Assembly (NCBI GenBank): GCA_964612455.1
Contig: CAZTCB010000022.1
Coordinates: 1 to 21,977 of the forward strand
DNA length: 21,977 nucleotides
Direction of reading: 5' to 3'
Source of the DNA: SFEB01 sp964612455
Lineage (GTDB): Bacteria; Bacillota; Clostridia; Christensenellales; CAG-314
Below the pieces are notes generated by a model. It searched no databases. It saw only the letters and a list, made by a program, of their open reading frames with translations, and was not told where the DNA came from. How positions within the stretch are numbered: position 1 is the first letter of the stretch; the number at the start of each line of letters is the position of its first letter. Below, one piece after another: positions 14,279 through 21,774 of this stretch. The position numbers and the translations under genes were made by a program.

Positions 14279-16063
14279 TTATTTTATTTCTTCAAAGTCT
14301 GCGGCAGGGTGTTTGCAGAGAGGACAAATAAAGTCGTCGGGTAAATCGCCCTCTAAGACGTAACCGCAGATTTTGCACACCCAGCCCTTTTTATCCGCGT
14401 CGGGTTTTGGTTTGACGTGTTTGAGATAATAGTCGTAGGTCAAAGACGGTTTGTCGCTTATCACGCGCGCCTCGGTCACTTTGCATACGAACATTCCGTG
14501 CGTATCGAGATCGACGTAACTTTCGGTTTCGAGAGACAACACTCCGTTGATAAACCTCGGCAGTATGACCAGACCGTTGTCCGTACGCAAAAGTTCTTCG
14601 TCGGCAAACTTGTCGGTGTTGCGACCGCTTGAAAAACCAAACTTTTCAATGACGTTAAACGGAGTATCGGTAGTCAGGCAATTGACGTTCATTTTGCCGC
14701 TCTTACCTATGACATGGTGCGAGTAGTTTTCCTTATTGATGGTGACGGCAACTCTGTTCGGGCTGTTAGTGACCTGACAAATCGTGTTGACGACGAGACC
14801 GTTGTCTTTTTTGCCGTCGTTGCAAGTGACCACGTACAATCCGTAACCGAGGTTGTTGAGTGCCGAATAGTCTTTTTTATTTGCTTTGTCGGGAGTCAAC
14901 GCGATGTAATCCTTGCAGAGTTCGTCGGCAAGGTCCTCTATACTCTGTTCGCTTTTGGCGTCGAGGGCGGATTTGATACTGACCACCGTATCGGCAAAGG
15001 TTATGTTTTTGCTCGCGCTTAACATCTCTCTCATGGTCTTTGCCGCGAGGGGCGCCCAAGAACCGTTTTCGATAAAAGCCACCGTGCGGTTTTGATAATT
15101 CCTCTCCGTCAAATGGCAGATAAACTCCCTCATAAAAGGAAAAATCCCCGCATTGTACGTAGTCGTCGCCAACACGAGCCTGCCGTATCTGAAAGCGTCC
15201 TCGACGTTTTCCGCCATGTCCGAGCGCGCCAAATCGGTCACGACGACTTTGGGACAACCTTTTTCCTTCAGTTTGTCAGCCAAAAGCCCTACCGCCTTTT
15301 TCGTGTTTCCGTAAACCGACGTGTACGCTATCATTATTCCGTCGCTTTCCACCGAATAACTCGACCAGATATCGTACAGATTTAAATAATATCCCAAGTT
15401 TTCTTTAAGTATCGGTCCGTGTAACGGGCAAATGACCGAGATGTCGAGATTTGCCGCTTTTTTCAACAAAGCCTGCACTTGCGCGCCGTACTTGCCGACT
15501 ATGCCGAAGTAGTACCGTCTCGCCTCGCATGCCCACTCGGCGTCGGAGTCGAGCGCGCCAAACTTGCCGAAAGCGTCGGCGGAAAACAAAACTTTGTCGA
15601 AAGAGTCGTAAGTGACGAGTACCTCGGGCCAATGCACCATAGGCGCACCGACGAAAGTCAGCGTGTGTCTGCCGAGCGTCAACGTGTCGTTTTCTTTAAC
15701 GACGATACGCCTTTCGGAAAAGTCTTCGCCGAAAAAGTTTTGCATCATGTCAAAAGCTTTTTGCGACGCCACAATCGTAGACTCGGGAAAAGCCCTCGCA
15801 AAGTTTACCACGTTGGCAGAGTGGTCGGGTTCCATGTGCTGCACGACGAGATAATCGGGTTTTCTCCCGTTGACGGTGTTTTGAACGTTATCCAGCCATT
15901 GGTGCGTAAACCGCGCGTCCACAGTGTCCATTACCGCGATTTTTTCGTCGCAAATCACGTACGAGTTGTACGCCATTCCGTCGGGCACGGTATATTGCCC
16001 TTCAAACAAATCAATCTCACGGTCGTTGACTCCGACGTAAAAAATATCGTTGGTTATCTTCAT
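14279..16063 (-). CDS. Flavodiiron protein with added flavin-reductase-like and rubredoxin domains
   Basis: The 594-residue cytoplasmic enzyme has four domains. Residues 1-240 form the metallo-beta-lactamase-like diiron domain with all ligands visible: H76-x-E78-x-D80-H81, H144, D163, H215. Residues about 243-385 form a flavodoxin domain (YTSVYGNTKKA) for FMN. Residues about 402-550 form a flavin-reductase-like domain (NGLVVNTICQVTNSPNRVAV). Residues about 558-594 form a C-terminal rubredoxin with C563, C566, C580 and C583. Flavodiiron proteins reduce O2 to water and/or NO to N2O. Most have only the first two domains; the extra modules probably pass electrons within one chain. GGGAGG lies upstream of the ATG. 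It is 37 bp downstream of the HAD gene and likely cotranscribed. O2 versus NO preference cannot be read from sequence. Confidence 0.95.
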   Translation of the reverse strand: MKITNDIFYVGVNDREIDLFEGQYTVPDGMAYNSYVICDEKIAVMDTVDARFTHQWLDNVQNTVNGRKPDYLVVQHMEPDHSANVVNFARAFPESTIVASQKAFDMMQNFFGEDFSERRIVVKENDTLTLGRHTLTFVGAPMVHWPEVLVTYDSFDKVLFSADAFGKFGALDSDAEWACEARRYYFGIVGKYGAQVQALLKKAANLDISVICPLHGPILKENLGYYLNLYDIWSSYSVESDGIMIAYTSVYGNTKKAVGLLADKLKEKGCPKVVVTDLARSDMAENVEDAFRYGRLVLATTTYNAGIFPFMREFICHLTERNYQNRTVAFIENGSWAPLAAKTMREMLSASKNITFADTVVSIKSALDAKSEQSIEDLADELCKDYIALTPDKANKKDYSALNNLGYGLYVVTCNDGKKDNGLVVNTICQVTNSPNRVAVTINKENYSHHVIGKSGKMNVNCLTTDTPFNVIEKFGFSSGRNTDKFADEELLRTDNGLVILPRFINGVLSLETESYVDLDTHGMFVCKVTEARVISDKPSLTYDYYLKHVKPKPDADKKGWVCKICGYVLEGDLPDDFICPLCKHPAADFEEIK

Positions 16064-16100
16064 GTCCTTCCTCCCTAAAAAACTTAGCGTTTTTACACGC

Positions 16101-16811
16101 CTATATCTTTCCTTTCATGACGTCGTCGATAAAATCGGCAACGGAGTCGTACTCGCCTTTAGCGACGTCCCTGAGCGGCTGTACGGAGTTTGCCATACAA
16201 TACCCGTTAAAGGTCGAAACCATCTCAACGTCGCTGTAACTGTCGCCTATGGCATAAATATTTCTTTCGTCCATACCGATTTTGTTCGCGACCGCCCTTA
16301 TTCCGTTGGCTTTGTCGGTAGCAGACGAAATTATCTCGAGCATAGGTCCCTCGACTAAATAAGATTTGACGAATTTACCGTATTTTGCGTTAAAAAACGC
16401 GTTGCGCTCCTTCGCCTTGTCGAGCGAGTCGTAAGTAGCGTTGAGTTTGGTAATGCCGTTGTCAGTAAAGCATGCGCGGCTGTTTTCGACGTCGCAAGCG
16501 TAACACTTGACTATATGAGGCAACTCGAAATCGTTCAACAAATCGTTTTTCGCCTTGTCGTCGATAGTAAAGTTGGCAATGACTCTCGCATCAAAGTCTA
16601 TAGCCGTCGCGCCGTGATTGATGACCGCATAATCATAAGAAAAACCGAACCTATCAACCATATTTCTCAAATCCAAAAAACTACGTCCCGTGGCGATGAC
16701 AAACACTCCGCCTGCCGCCACGAAACGCTCGACCGCCTTTTTGTTTCGCTCTATATCGCTCTCGTTTACAAAAAAAGTATTGTCGTAGTCGCTCGCTATC
16801 ATTTTTTTCAT
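16101..16811 (-). CDS. HAD-superfamily hydrolase, Cof-like (class IIB)
   Basis: The 236-residue protein has all four HAD motifs: motif I DYDNT with D8 and D10, motif II ATGRS (40-44), motif III K167, and motif IV GDSYSDVEM with D190 and D194. The cap between motifs II and III is of the alpha/beta Cof type. Such enzymes are Mg-dependent phosphatases of sugar phosphates, nucleotides or flavin-like phosphates; many dephosphorylate FMN-type or sugar-phosphate substrates, but specificity cannot be predicted here. ATG codons occur at 16811 and three codons downstream; the first is kept, with a modest GAGGCGG upstream. A strong promoter lies 85 bp upstream. It appears to be the first gene of an operon with the flavodiiron gene. 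Confidence 0.9.
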   Translation of the reverse strand: MKKMIASDYDNTFFVNESDIERNKKAVERFVAAGGVFVIATGRSFLDLRNMVDRFGFSYDYAVINHGATAIDFDARVIANFTIDDKAKNDLLNDFELPHIVKCYACDVENSRACFTDNGITKLNATYDSLDKAKERNAFFNAKYGKFVKSYLVEGPMLEIISSATDKANGIRAVANKIGMDERNIYAIGDSYSDVEMVSTFNGYCMANSVQPLRDVAKGEYDSVADFIDDVMKGKI

Positions 16812-16895
16812 TTTGCCGCCTCTCTGTGCATTTCGCCGCGCCGCGTCTGCAAACCCAAGCGCATCGCGAAAAACTTTTCTTTTACTCTATACTTA

Positions 16896-16924
16896 ATTGT
16901 ACCAAAAAACCTTCGCCCTGTCAA
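16896..16924 (-). promoter_or_regulatory. Promoter of the HAD hydrolase-flavodiiron operon
   Basis: On the minus strand TTGACA (16919-16924) and TACAAT (16896-16901) are separated by 17 bp, matching consensus at 6/6 and 5/6. It lies between the rubrerythrin terminator and the HAD start codon, giving a leader of about 80 bases. Confidence 0.83.
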
Positions 16925-16955
16925 CGACAAAAAACTCCCTGTCGTCGTACGTAAT

Positions 16956-16989
16956 AAAAAAATCCGACTCGCTCGAGTCGGATTTTTTT
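16956..16989 (-). terminator. Terminator after rubrerythrin
   Basis: The palindrome AATCCGACTCG / CGAGTCGGATT, flanked by A-run and T-run, forms a strong hairpin 18 bases after the rubrerythrin stop codon. It uses the same ATCCGA/TCGGAT core as the terminator at 14219-14255, so this genome seems to favour that stem sequence. Confidence 0.88.
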
Positions 16990-17006
16990 AATCGAAAGGT
17001 TTAAAC

Positions 17007-17552
17007 TCAATAGTTTTCTTTTCTTACTTCAAAATACGCCTGAGGATGGTTACACACGGGGCACACCGCGGGCGCATTGATGCCCACAGCGATATGTCCG
17101 CAGTTGCGACATTCCCAAATCGTCACGCCGCTCTTTTCAAACACGGTTTTGCTCTCAACGTTTTTAAGCAACGCGCGATAACGCTCCTCGTGAGCCTTTT
17201 CGATAGCGGCAACCCCGCGAAACTGCTCCGCCAACTCGTGGAAACCCTCTTCGTCGGCGTCTCTTGCCATGCGTTCGTACATATCCGTCCACTCGGCGTT
17301 TTCGCCCTCGGCGGCATGCAGGAGGTTTTCCGCCGTGTCGCCAAGCTCGCCCAAGGCTTTAAACCACAGTTTGGCGTGCTCTTTTTCGTTTTCTGCCGTC
17401 TTAAGAAACATCTCGGCTATTTGCTCGTAACCAGCTTTTTTGGCTACGGAGGCAAAATAAGTATACTTGTTGCGTGCCTGCGACTCTCCCGCGAAAGCCT
17501 CTCTGAGATTTTTTTCCGTTTTGGTACCCGCGTAAAGGTTTTTATTTTCCAT
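17007..17552 (-). CDS. rbr: Rubrerythrin
   Basis: The 181-residue protein has the standard rubrerythrin plan: an N-terminal ferritin-like four-helix diiron domain followed by a rubredoxin-like FeS4 site. Diiron ligand candidates are E23, E56 and H59 (AENEKEHAK) and E118 and H121 (AIEKAHEERY). The rubredoxin cysteines are C148, C151, C164 and C167 (WECRNCGH, CPVCNHP). Rubrerythrin reduces hydrogen peroxide to water in the cytoplasm of anaerobes using electrons from rubredoxin or NADH-linked donors. GGAGG lies about 9 bases before the ATG. It stands between its own terminator and a candidate regulatory inverted repeat, next to the flavodiiron operon, forming an oxygen/peroxide defence neighbourhood. 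Confidence 0.96.
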   Translation of the reverse strand: MENKNLYAGTKTEKNLREAFAGESQARNKYTYFASVAKKAGYEQIAEMFLKTAENEKEHAKLWFKALGELGDTAENLLHAAEGENAEWTDMYERMARDADEEGFHELAEQFRGVAAIEKAHEERYRALLKNVESKTVFEKSGVTIWECRNCGHIAVGINAPAVCPVCNHPQAYFEVRKENY

Positions 17553-17581
17553 AGTGTCGACCTCCGTCGTTTTGTTTTTTA

Positions 17582-17625
17582 GGACGAAAACGCACCCGTC
17601 CTTGTCAAAAACCCCGTTTTCGTCC
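17582..17625 (-). promoter_or_regulatory. Inverted repeat with embedded TTGACA upstream of rubrerythrin: candidate promoter/operator
   Basis: Perfect 11-bp arms GGACGAAAACG (17582-17592) and CGTTTTCGTCC (17615-17625) are separated by 22 bp. The spacer contains a minus-strand TTGACA (17603-17608). No good -10 follows (best TCCTAA near 17579-17584), so the promoter may be activator-dependent. It does not resemble a PerR box. A partial role as terminator for the transketolase operon cannot be excluded. Confidence 0.45.
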
Positions 17626-17639
17626 GTTTTTTGACGTTT

Positions 17640-18563
17640 TTATTTAAAAAGTTTTTTAGCTTTGGCAACGATATCTTTGACCGTCAAACCGTAATACTCT
17701 TTCAACTCGTTCAATTTGCCGACGACTCCGATTTTGTCCTCGATAGCCACGTATTGCATAGGAGTCGGAAGGGACTCTGCCAATACCTCGCTGACCGCGC
17801 CGTACAAGCCGCCGTACTTGTTGTGATTTTCAACCGTCAGGACTCTGCCCGTCTTTTTGGCGGAAGCAATCACCGCCTCTTTGTCGATAGGCTTTATCGT
17901 GTGGATATTAATGATTTCGGCATCGATACCGTCTTTTGCCAACTCCTCGCTCGCGGCGATTACGTCGACCGTCGACAAACCGCTTACGAATATACTGATA
18001 TCCTTGCCGTCCTTAATCTTGTCGGCTTTAAACAAATCGAATTTATAATCGGGCGCAGTAAACACGTCGGGAGTATCTTTGCGATACATTCTGACGTAAA
18101 CCGGTCCGTCGTAATCGACTATCTGCGGTACGGCTTGAGCCATCTGAACGGCGTCCACCGGCTCGAAAACGACCATATTCTGAACCGCGCGCATTGCCGC
18201 GACGTCCTCAAAAGACATATGCGTTCCGCCGTTTAACTGCGCCGAAATACCCGGATCGGTACCGATGATTTTTACGTTTTGTCCGCCGTACGCCACCGAA
18301 ACCGCTATCTGGTCAAAAGCGCGACGCGCAACGAAAGGAGCAAAGGTGGACACGAAAGGAATATATCCGTATGCCGACAAACCTGCCGCAATACTCACCA
18401 TGTTGCACTCTGCGATACCGCAATCTATAGCCCTGTCGGGAAAGACCTTGCGCAACGAAAAAGTCCCGCCCGCCTTGGCGAGGTCGGCGTCCAACATAAC
18501 GATTTTAGGATTTTTTTCCATCAAAGACTGCAAAGTGTTTGCAAACGCTTTTCTTACTTCCAT
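17640..18563 (-). CDS. Transketolase, C-terminal subunit (pyrimidine-binding and C-terminal domains)
   Basis: The 307-residue protein covers the second half of transketolase. The catalytic glutamate that activates thiamine diphosphate is E52 in CGIAECNMVSIAAGL. STFAPFVARRAFDQI follows, typical of the split enzymes, and a C-terminal Rossmann-like domain (about residues 185-307) contains SIFVSGLSTVDVIAASEELA. It forms the enzyme with the 268-residue partner encoded immediately upstream (1-base gap), and transfers two-carbon units in the non-oxidative pentose phosphate pathway. Split transketolases are common in Clostridia and archaea; a related two-subunit form exists in gene clusters for other ketol transfers, so the exact substrate is not certain. 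Confidence 0.93.
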   Translation of the reverse strand: MEVRKAFANTLQSLMEKNPKIVMLDADLAKAGGTFSLRKVFPDRAIDCGIAECNMVSIAAGLSAYGYIPFVSTFAPFVARRAFDQIAVSVAYGGQNVKIIGTDPGISAQLNGGTHMSFEDVAAMRAVQNMVVFEPVDAVQMAQAVPQIVDYDGPVYVRMYRKDTPDVFTAPDYKFDLFKADKIKDGKDISIFVSGLSTVDVIAASEELAKDGIDAEIINIHTIKPIDKEAVIASAKKTGRVLTVENHNKYGGLYGAVSEVLAESLPTPMQYVAIEDKIGVVGKLNELKEYYGLTVKDIVAKAKKLFK

Positions 18564-18564
18564 A

Positions 18565-19371
18565 TTAACCCTCCAATTCCTTCAATGCGATTTCGAGTTG
18601 TTCGGCACTGACGTTGCAACTGTGACAATCGGGACCCATAGCCTCAAAAATAGATACGCCGTGACCTTTAATGGTATCGAGCACGATGCAAGTAGGTTTA
18701 CCCACCGTTTTTTTCGCCTTGACGATTGCGGCGTCGATTGCGTTTTCGTCATGTCCGTCGACGCATTGCACGTCAAATCCGAAAGCGCTCCATTTGTCCG
18801 CTACGCTCTCGACGTTGCACACGTCTTTGGTCAGACCGTCTATCTGCATCTTGTTGTTGTCGACCAAAACCGTAAGATTGTCAAGATTTTTGGCTGCGGC
18901 AAACATCGCCGCCTCCCAAACCTGTCCTTCCTGCTGCTCGCCGTCTCCTACGATGACGTAAACCCTTGCTCCGTCATGCGAAAGTTTGCTACCGAGAGCA
19001 AGACCTACCGCGCAACTGATACCCTGACCGAGGCTGCCTGCCGTCATATCAACGCCGGGAGTGAGTTGACAATTGCAGTGGCTGGGTAGTTTGGTACCCA
19101 GTCTGTTGAGCGTTTTTAACATTTCTTTATCAAAGTAGCCAAACGACGCCAACGTGGCGTACAACGCCGGACCCGCATGCCCCTTAGACAACACCAATCT
19201 GTCCCTGCCTTCTTTTTTCGGGTTGGACGGATCGACGCGCATGTGCTTGGAATACAAGACCGACAACGTTTCCGCAATAGACATGCACCCGCCGACGTGA
19301 CCTACTCCGATACTCGCGATGCACTGCATGGTCAGACGACGGATTTCTCTGGTTCTTTCCTTCAAATCCAT
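18565..19371 (-). CDS. Transketolase, N-terminal (TPP-binding) subunit
   Basis: The 268-residue protein is the thiamine diphosphate-binding half of transketolase. It shows GHVGG (24-28), SKGHAGPALYATL (62-74), TAGSLGQGIS (110-119) and the TPP/Mg signature GDGEQQEGQVWEA (142-154) ending in the DNN at 171-173. AGGAG lies about 7 bases before the ATG at 19371. The stop codon is 1 base before the C-terminal subunit, so the two are cotranscribed and made in equal amounts. The first gene of the pair, it is preceded by a candidate promoter at 19419-19447. Confidence 0.94.
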   Translation of the reverse strand: MDLKERTREIRRLTMQCIASIGVGHVGGCMSIAETLSVLYSKHMRVDPSNPKKEGRDRLVLSKGHAGPALYATLASFGYFDKEMLKTLNRLGTKLPSHCNCQLTPGVDMTAGSLGQGISCAVGLALGSKLSHDGARVYVIVGDGEQQEGQVWEAAMFAAAKNLDNLTVLVDNNKMQIDGLTKDVCNVESVADKWSAFGFDVQCVDGHDENAIDAAIVKAKKTVGKPTCIVLDTIKGHGVSIFEAMGPDCHSCNVSAEQLEIALKELEG

Positions 19372-19418
19372 AATAATCTCCTGATTTTTTCGGGCAAAGC
19401 CCTTTATTTTTCTCTTTC

Positions 19419-19447
19419 AGTCTACCACAAACAAAAGAGAAAAGCAA
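19419..19447 (-). promoter_or_regulatory. Candidate promoter of the transketolase operon
   Basis: On the minus strand TTGCTT (19442-19447) and TAGACT (19419-19424) are 17 bp apart, with TGG before the -10 (extended -10). Match to consensus is moderate. The rest of the 174-bp gap to 19545 is A/T-rich with no other clear element. Confidence 0.5.
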
Positions 19448-19545
19448 TATAAAACGAAAAAAGAAAAAATAAATTTTTCCCCGCGCCGTTATACTTGTCC
19501 TGAAACCGCAAAACATTATTAAACGACGTTTTTTGCCTCTTTGTT

Positions 19546-19784
19546 TTACGCGTAATAGATAATACCGACGATTGCCTTTACCTTTTCTTTCACAAGCGCG
19601 TGCATATCTTCGTATTGTTTATCTGTCGGCATATGCAAAAAAGAATTTTCGGCAGACGTAAAATACTCAACTAAACGGTTTGCGGGTGCGACTACAATCT
19701 CCTTAAATAGTTGCGTTTTGTCGGCAAATCGGCTGTTTGTTTGTATCTGTCGGCGGCTGCGAGGTAACCGTTGTAAAAAAACAA
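19546..19784 (-). pseudogene. Apparent truncated and frameshifted gene remnant
   Basis: Directly after the prepilin stop codon, one minus-strand frame reads LFFYNGYLAAADRYKQTADL and continues PTKRNY before stopping at 19692-19694. A second frame, open to 19546, reads KEIVVAPANRLVEYFTSAEN and continues to a C terminus ending GIIYYA. Both stretches look like coding sequence, and adding one base to the TTT near 19705-19707 would join them as NY-F-KE. No start codon with a ribosome binding site precedes the first part. The simplest reading is the 3' end of a once-larger gene, cut at the prepilin boundary and carrying a one-base deletion. The family is not recognised. A sequencing error or chance open frame is possible. 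Confidence 0.35.
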
Positions 19785-19786
19785 GG

Positions 19787-21508
19787 TCAATCGTCTTTTT
19801 TACCGACAAACCAACACCCGTCCCTTTCAATCGCAACGTAATTTTCGTCCAGATGGGACTCGGGGTTTTCGTAAAACACACCGCCCGTGACGGTTATTTT
19901 GCCCTCCGTTTTTCCTTTTATCACACCGCCGTTTATCCTTACGTTGCCGCGCACCGTGCCGTCTATCGTTCCGCTTTCTATTATTACGTTTCCTTCTTTT
20001 GCGACCACCGCATACTTCGCGTTTTTAAGTACGCCGCCTTCGTCGCTGTCTTTTATCGTGACGGTTATGCCTTCCTCCGTAGATATCGTGCCATGTTTGT
20101 GGCTGCTGAAGAGGACGTGACCGTTCAAATCTATAGTGCAAGTCTTTGCAGGATTTGCGGCGGCGCCTAAAGAAACGTCGGCAAGTAAAACCAACGTGTC
20201 GCCGTCCGTCACGTTACTCTTTGCATTGTTGTATTTATCGTAACCCGTCTCCGTTCCGTCGGGTTTTATTACCTTTGCTACGGGGCGTTTGACCGCTATA
20301 TACTCTTTTGCCGAAACAAAGCCGTCGGGCGGTTGCAAATCTTTTTCCGAGATATAGCTGCCGTCCGCCGTTTGTACGCTCAACGAGCCCAAACTCACCC
20401 CGTCGGCAAGGTATACGGTAAACGGATGATTGTAGTCCGGTAGAATCTTTTTCGAGACCGTGGGCGTGCGGTACAAAAAGACCGTATCTTTGTTGCCCAA
20501 TCCTTGTTTCATGAGTTGGTTTACGTCGGAGTACCGAGTGACTTTTCCTTCGTAATCGACTACTATCGCCTCGTATCCGTCGGAGAGAAGGGTTACTTCT
20601 TCCGCCGAAACGTCCTTGCAATAAACGACGACGTCTATCCTCTTGCCTTGCTCGTCCTTAACGTCTATCCATTGGGATAACGTGTTAATATAGATTTGCT
20701 TAATGTTACCCCGTTTGCCGTCGTTTGCGGAAGAACGAACGGATACGGAGCAACTATCCGCTCTTTCGTGCAAGTGCAGTAACTCTATTTCCGACAAAAA
20801 ATCCACTACGACGTGCCCCGTATTAAGGAACAACGATTTAACTTTTCCTTTTAAAACATAAGAATTTCGGCTTACGCTGTCTATATTTACCTCGTCGGCA
20901 CTGCCGTGATGAACAACCGTGGCGTAAGGCGCGCTTACCGTTATCTTTCCGTTGTTGGTAAAAATAAAGCAACGTTCGTCGTCGGTATCGAGAGTAACGT
21001 TGCAATTGTCTACGAGAGTTGCGTCGAAAGAACCGTCCACCACCAACTCGTTATCCGTAATTACGCAATATATTACGCGATACTCGTCGTCCGGCAGTAC
21101 GTTTTGTACGGTATTCTGGTCCCCGACGAGCAAATAAAGTATTTTGCCGAGGTCCGTTTCGCCGTACAACAAACTGAAATCTTTTTTTAACAACGCAAAA
21201 CGATTATTTAAAAAATCATACACGACATGGTTGTGCCGAGTCATTTTATATAGAGACTCCAAGGTAAAACCGTCGTCGAAAACACCTTTTATCGCGGCAC
21301 TCGGCAAGGACGGTTTACCCTGCGTCAATTCGTCGTTAACGAGAGCCGTATTTATATTTTTACACCACGCGATGCCGTCCGCGTCTCTTGCCGTATCTAC
21401 TAAATGAGAAAATGCGGGAATGAATACTGCTGTCAAAACAGCCAAAACCGCAACGATAACAACGAGTTCTACTACCGTAAAACCCTTTTCATTATTGCTT
21501 TTTGTCAT
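19787..21508 (-). CDS. Large prepilin-like (type IV pilin N-terminal motif) surface protein
   Basis: The 573-residue protein begins with a short leader NNEKG followed by FTVVELVVIVAVLAVLTAVF: a class III signal with cleavage after G9 and E14 as the conserved +5 glutamate. The helix continues as IPAFSHLVDTARDADG, as in pseudopilins. The rest is beta-rich. The last about 110 residues have short repeated turns (IESGTIDGTVRGNVRINGGV, ITVTGGVF) typical of a right-handed beta-helix. Normal pilins are 120-200 residues, so this is several times larger and may be a displayed adhesin or enzyme held by a pilin-type membrane helix. No pilus assembly genes lie in the window. The ribosome binding site is weak. 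A promoter at 21597-21625 gives a leader of about 80 bases. Confidence 0.82.
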   Translation of the reverse strand: MTKSNNEKGFTVVELVVIVAVLAVLTAVFIPAFSHLVDTARDADGIAWCKNINTALVNDELTQGKPSLPSAAIKGVFDDGFTLESLYKMTRHNHVVYDFLNNRFALLKKDFSLLYGETDLGKILYLLVGDQNTVQNVLPDDEYRVIYCVITDNELVVDGSFDATLVDNCNVTLDTDDERCFIFTNNGKITVSAPYATVVHHGSADEVNIDSVSRNSYVLKGKVKSLFLNTGHVVVDFLSEIELLHLHERADSCSVSVRSSANDGKRGNIKQIYINTLSQWIDVKDEQGKRIDVVVYCKDVSAEEVTLLSDGYEAIVVDYEGKVTRYSDVNQLMKQGLGNKDTVFLYRTPTVSKKILPDYNHPFTVYLADGVSLGSLSVQTADGSYISEKDLQPPDGFVSAKEYIAVKRPVAKVIKPDGTETGYDKYNNAKSNVTDGDTLVLLADVSLGAAANPAKTCTIDLNGHVLFSSHKHGTISTEEGITVTIKDSDEGGVLKNAKYAVVAKEGNVIIESGTIDGTVRGNVRINGGVIKGKTEGKITVTGGVFYENPESHLDENYVAIERDGCWFVGKKDD

Positions 21509-21596
21509 TTGTGTATTTTCCGTAATATATAGTGTACTGAATTTATTTTTTCTTGATTTAATCGGACTGTTTCGCCCAAATTATTTTTTCAACAAT

Positions 21597-21625
21597 ACCA
21601 TAGCATAAACGTTGAAAAAAATCAA
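21597..21625 (-). promoter_or_regulatory. Candidate promoter of the prepilin-like gene
   Basis: On the minus strand TTGATT (21620-21625) and TATGGT (21597-21602) are 17 bp apart, with TGC before the -10 (extended -10). Each hexamer matches consensus at 4/6. It lies in the 266-bp gap between the XRE gene and the prepilin gene; the remainder of that gap shows nothing else clear. Confidence 0.55.
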
Positions 21626-21774
21626 TACTTATTTAAAAAAAATTTTAATGCCTTGGTCGTTTTGCCCGTTATTGCATATTTTCAGTTACGTTTTCTACCA
21701 TTGACGGATATGACGGTTGCCGATACAATCCACCGAAAAAAAGGATAATTTTTCTGTCTTTTATCTTGGTCAAT

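Noticed and set aside
17631..18236. Plus-strand open frame of 201 codons inside the transketolase C-terminal subunit
   Set aside because: It is antisense to a conserved enzyme gene and has no domain of its own.
19372..19545. GGGC-TTT-GCCC mini-hairpin near 19393-19402 as a terminator or attenuator in the transketolase leader
   Set aside because: The stem is only four base pairs; the T/A-rich flanks are common in this region and no alternative structure is evident.
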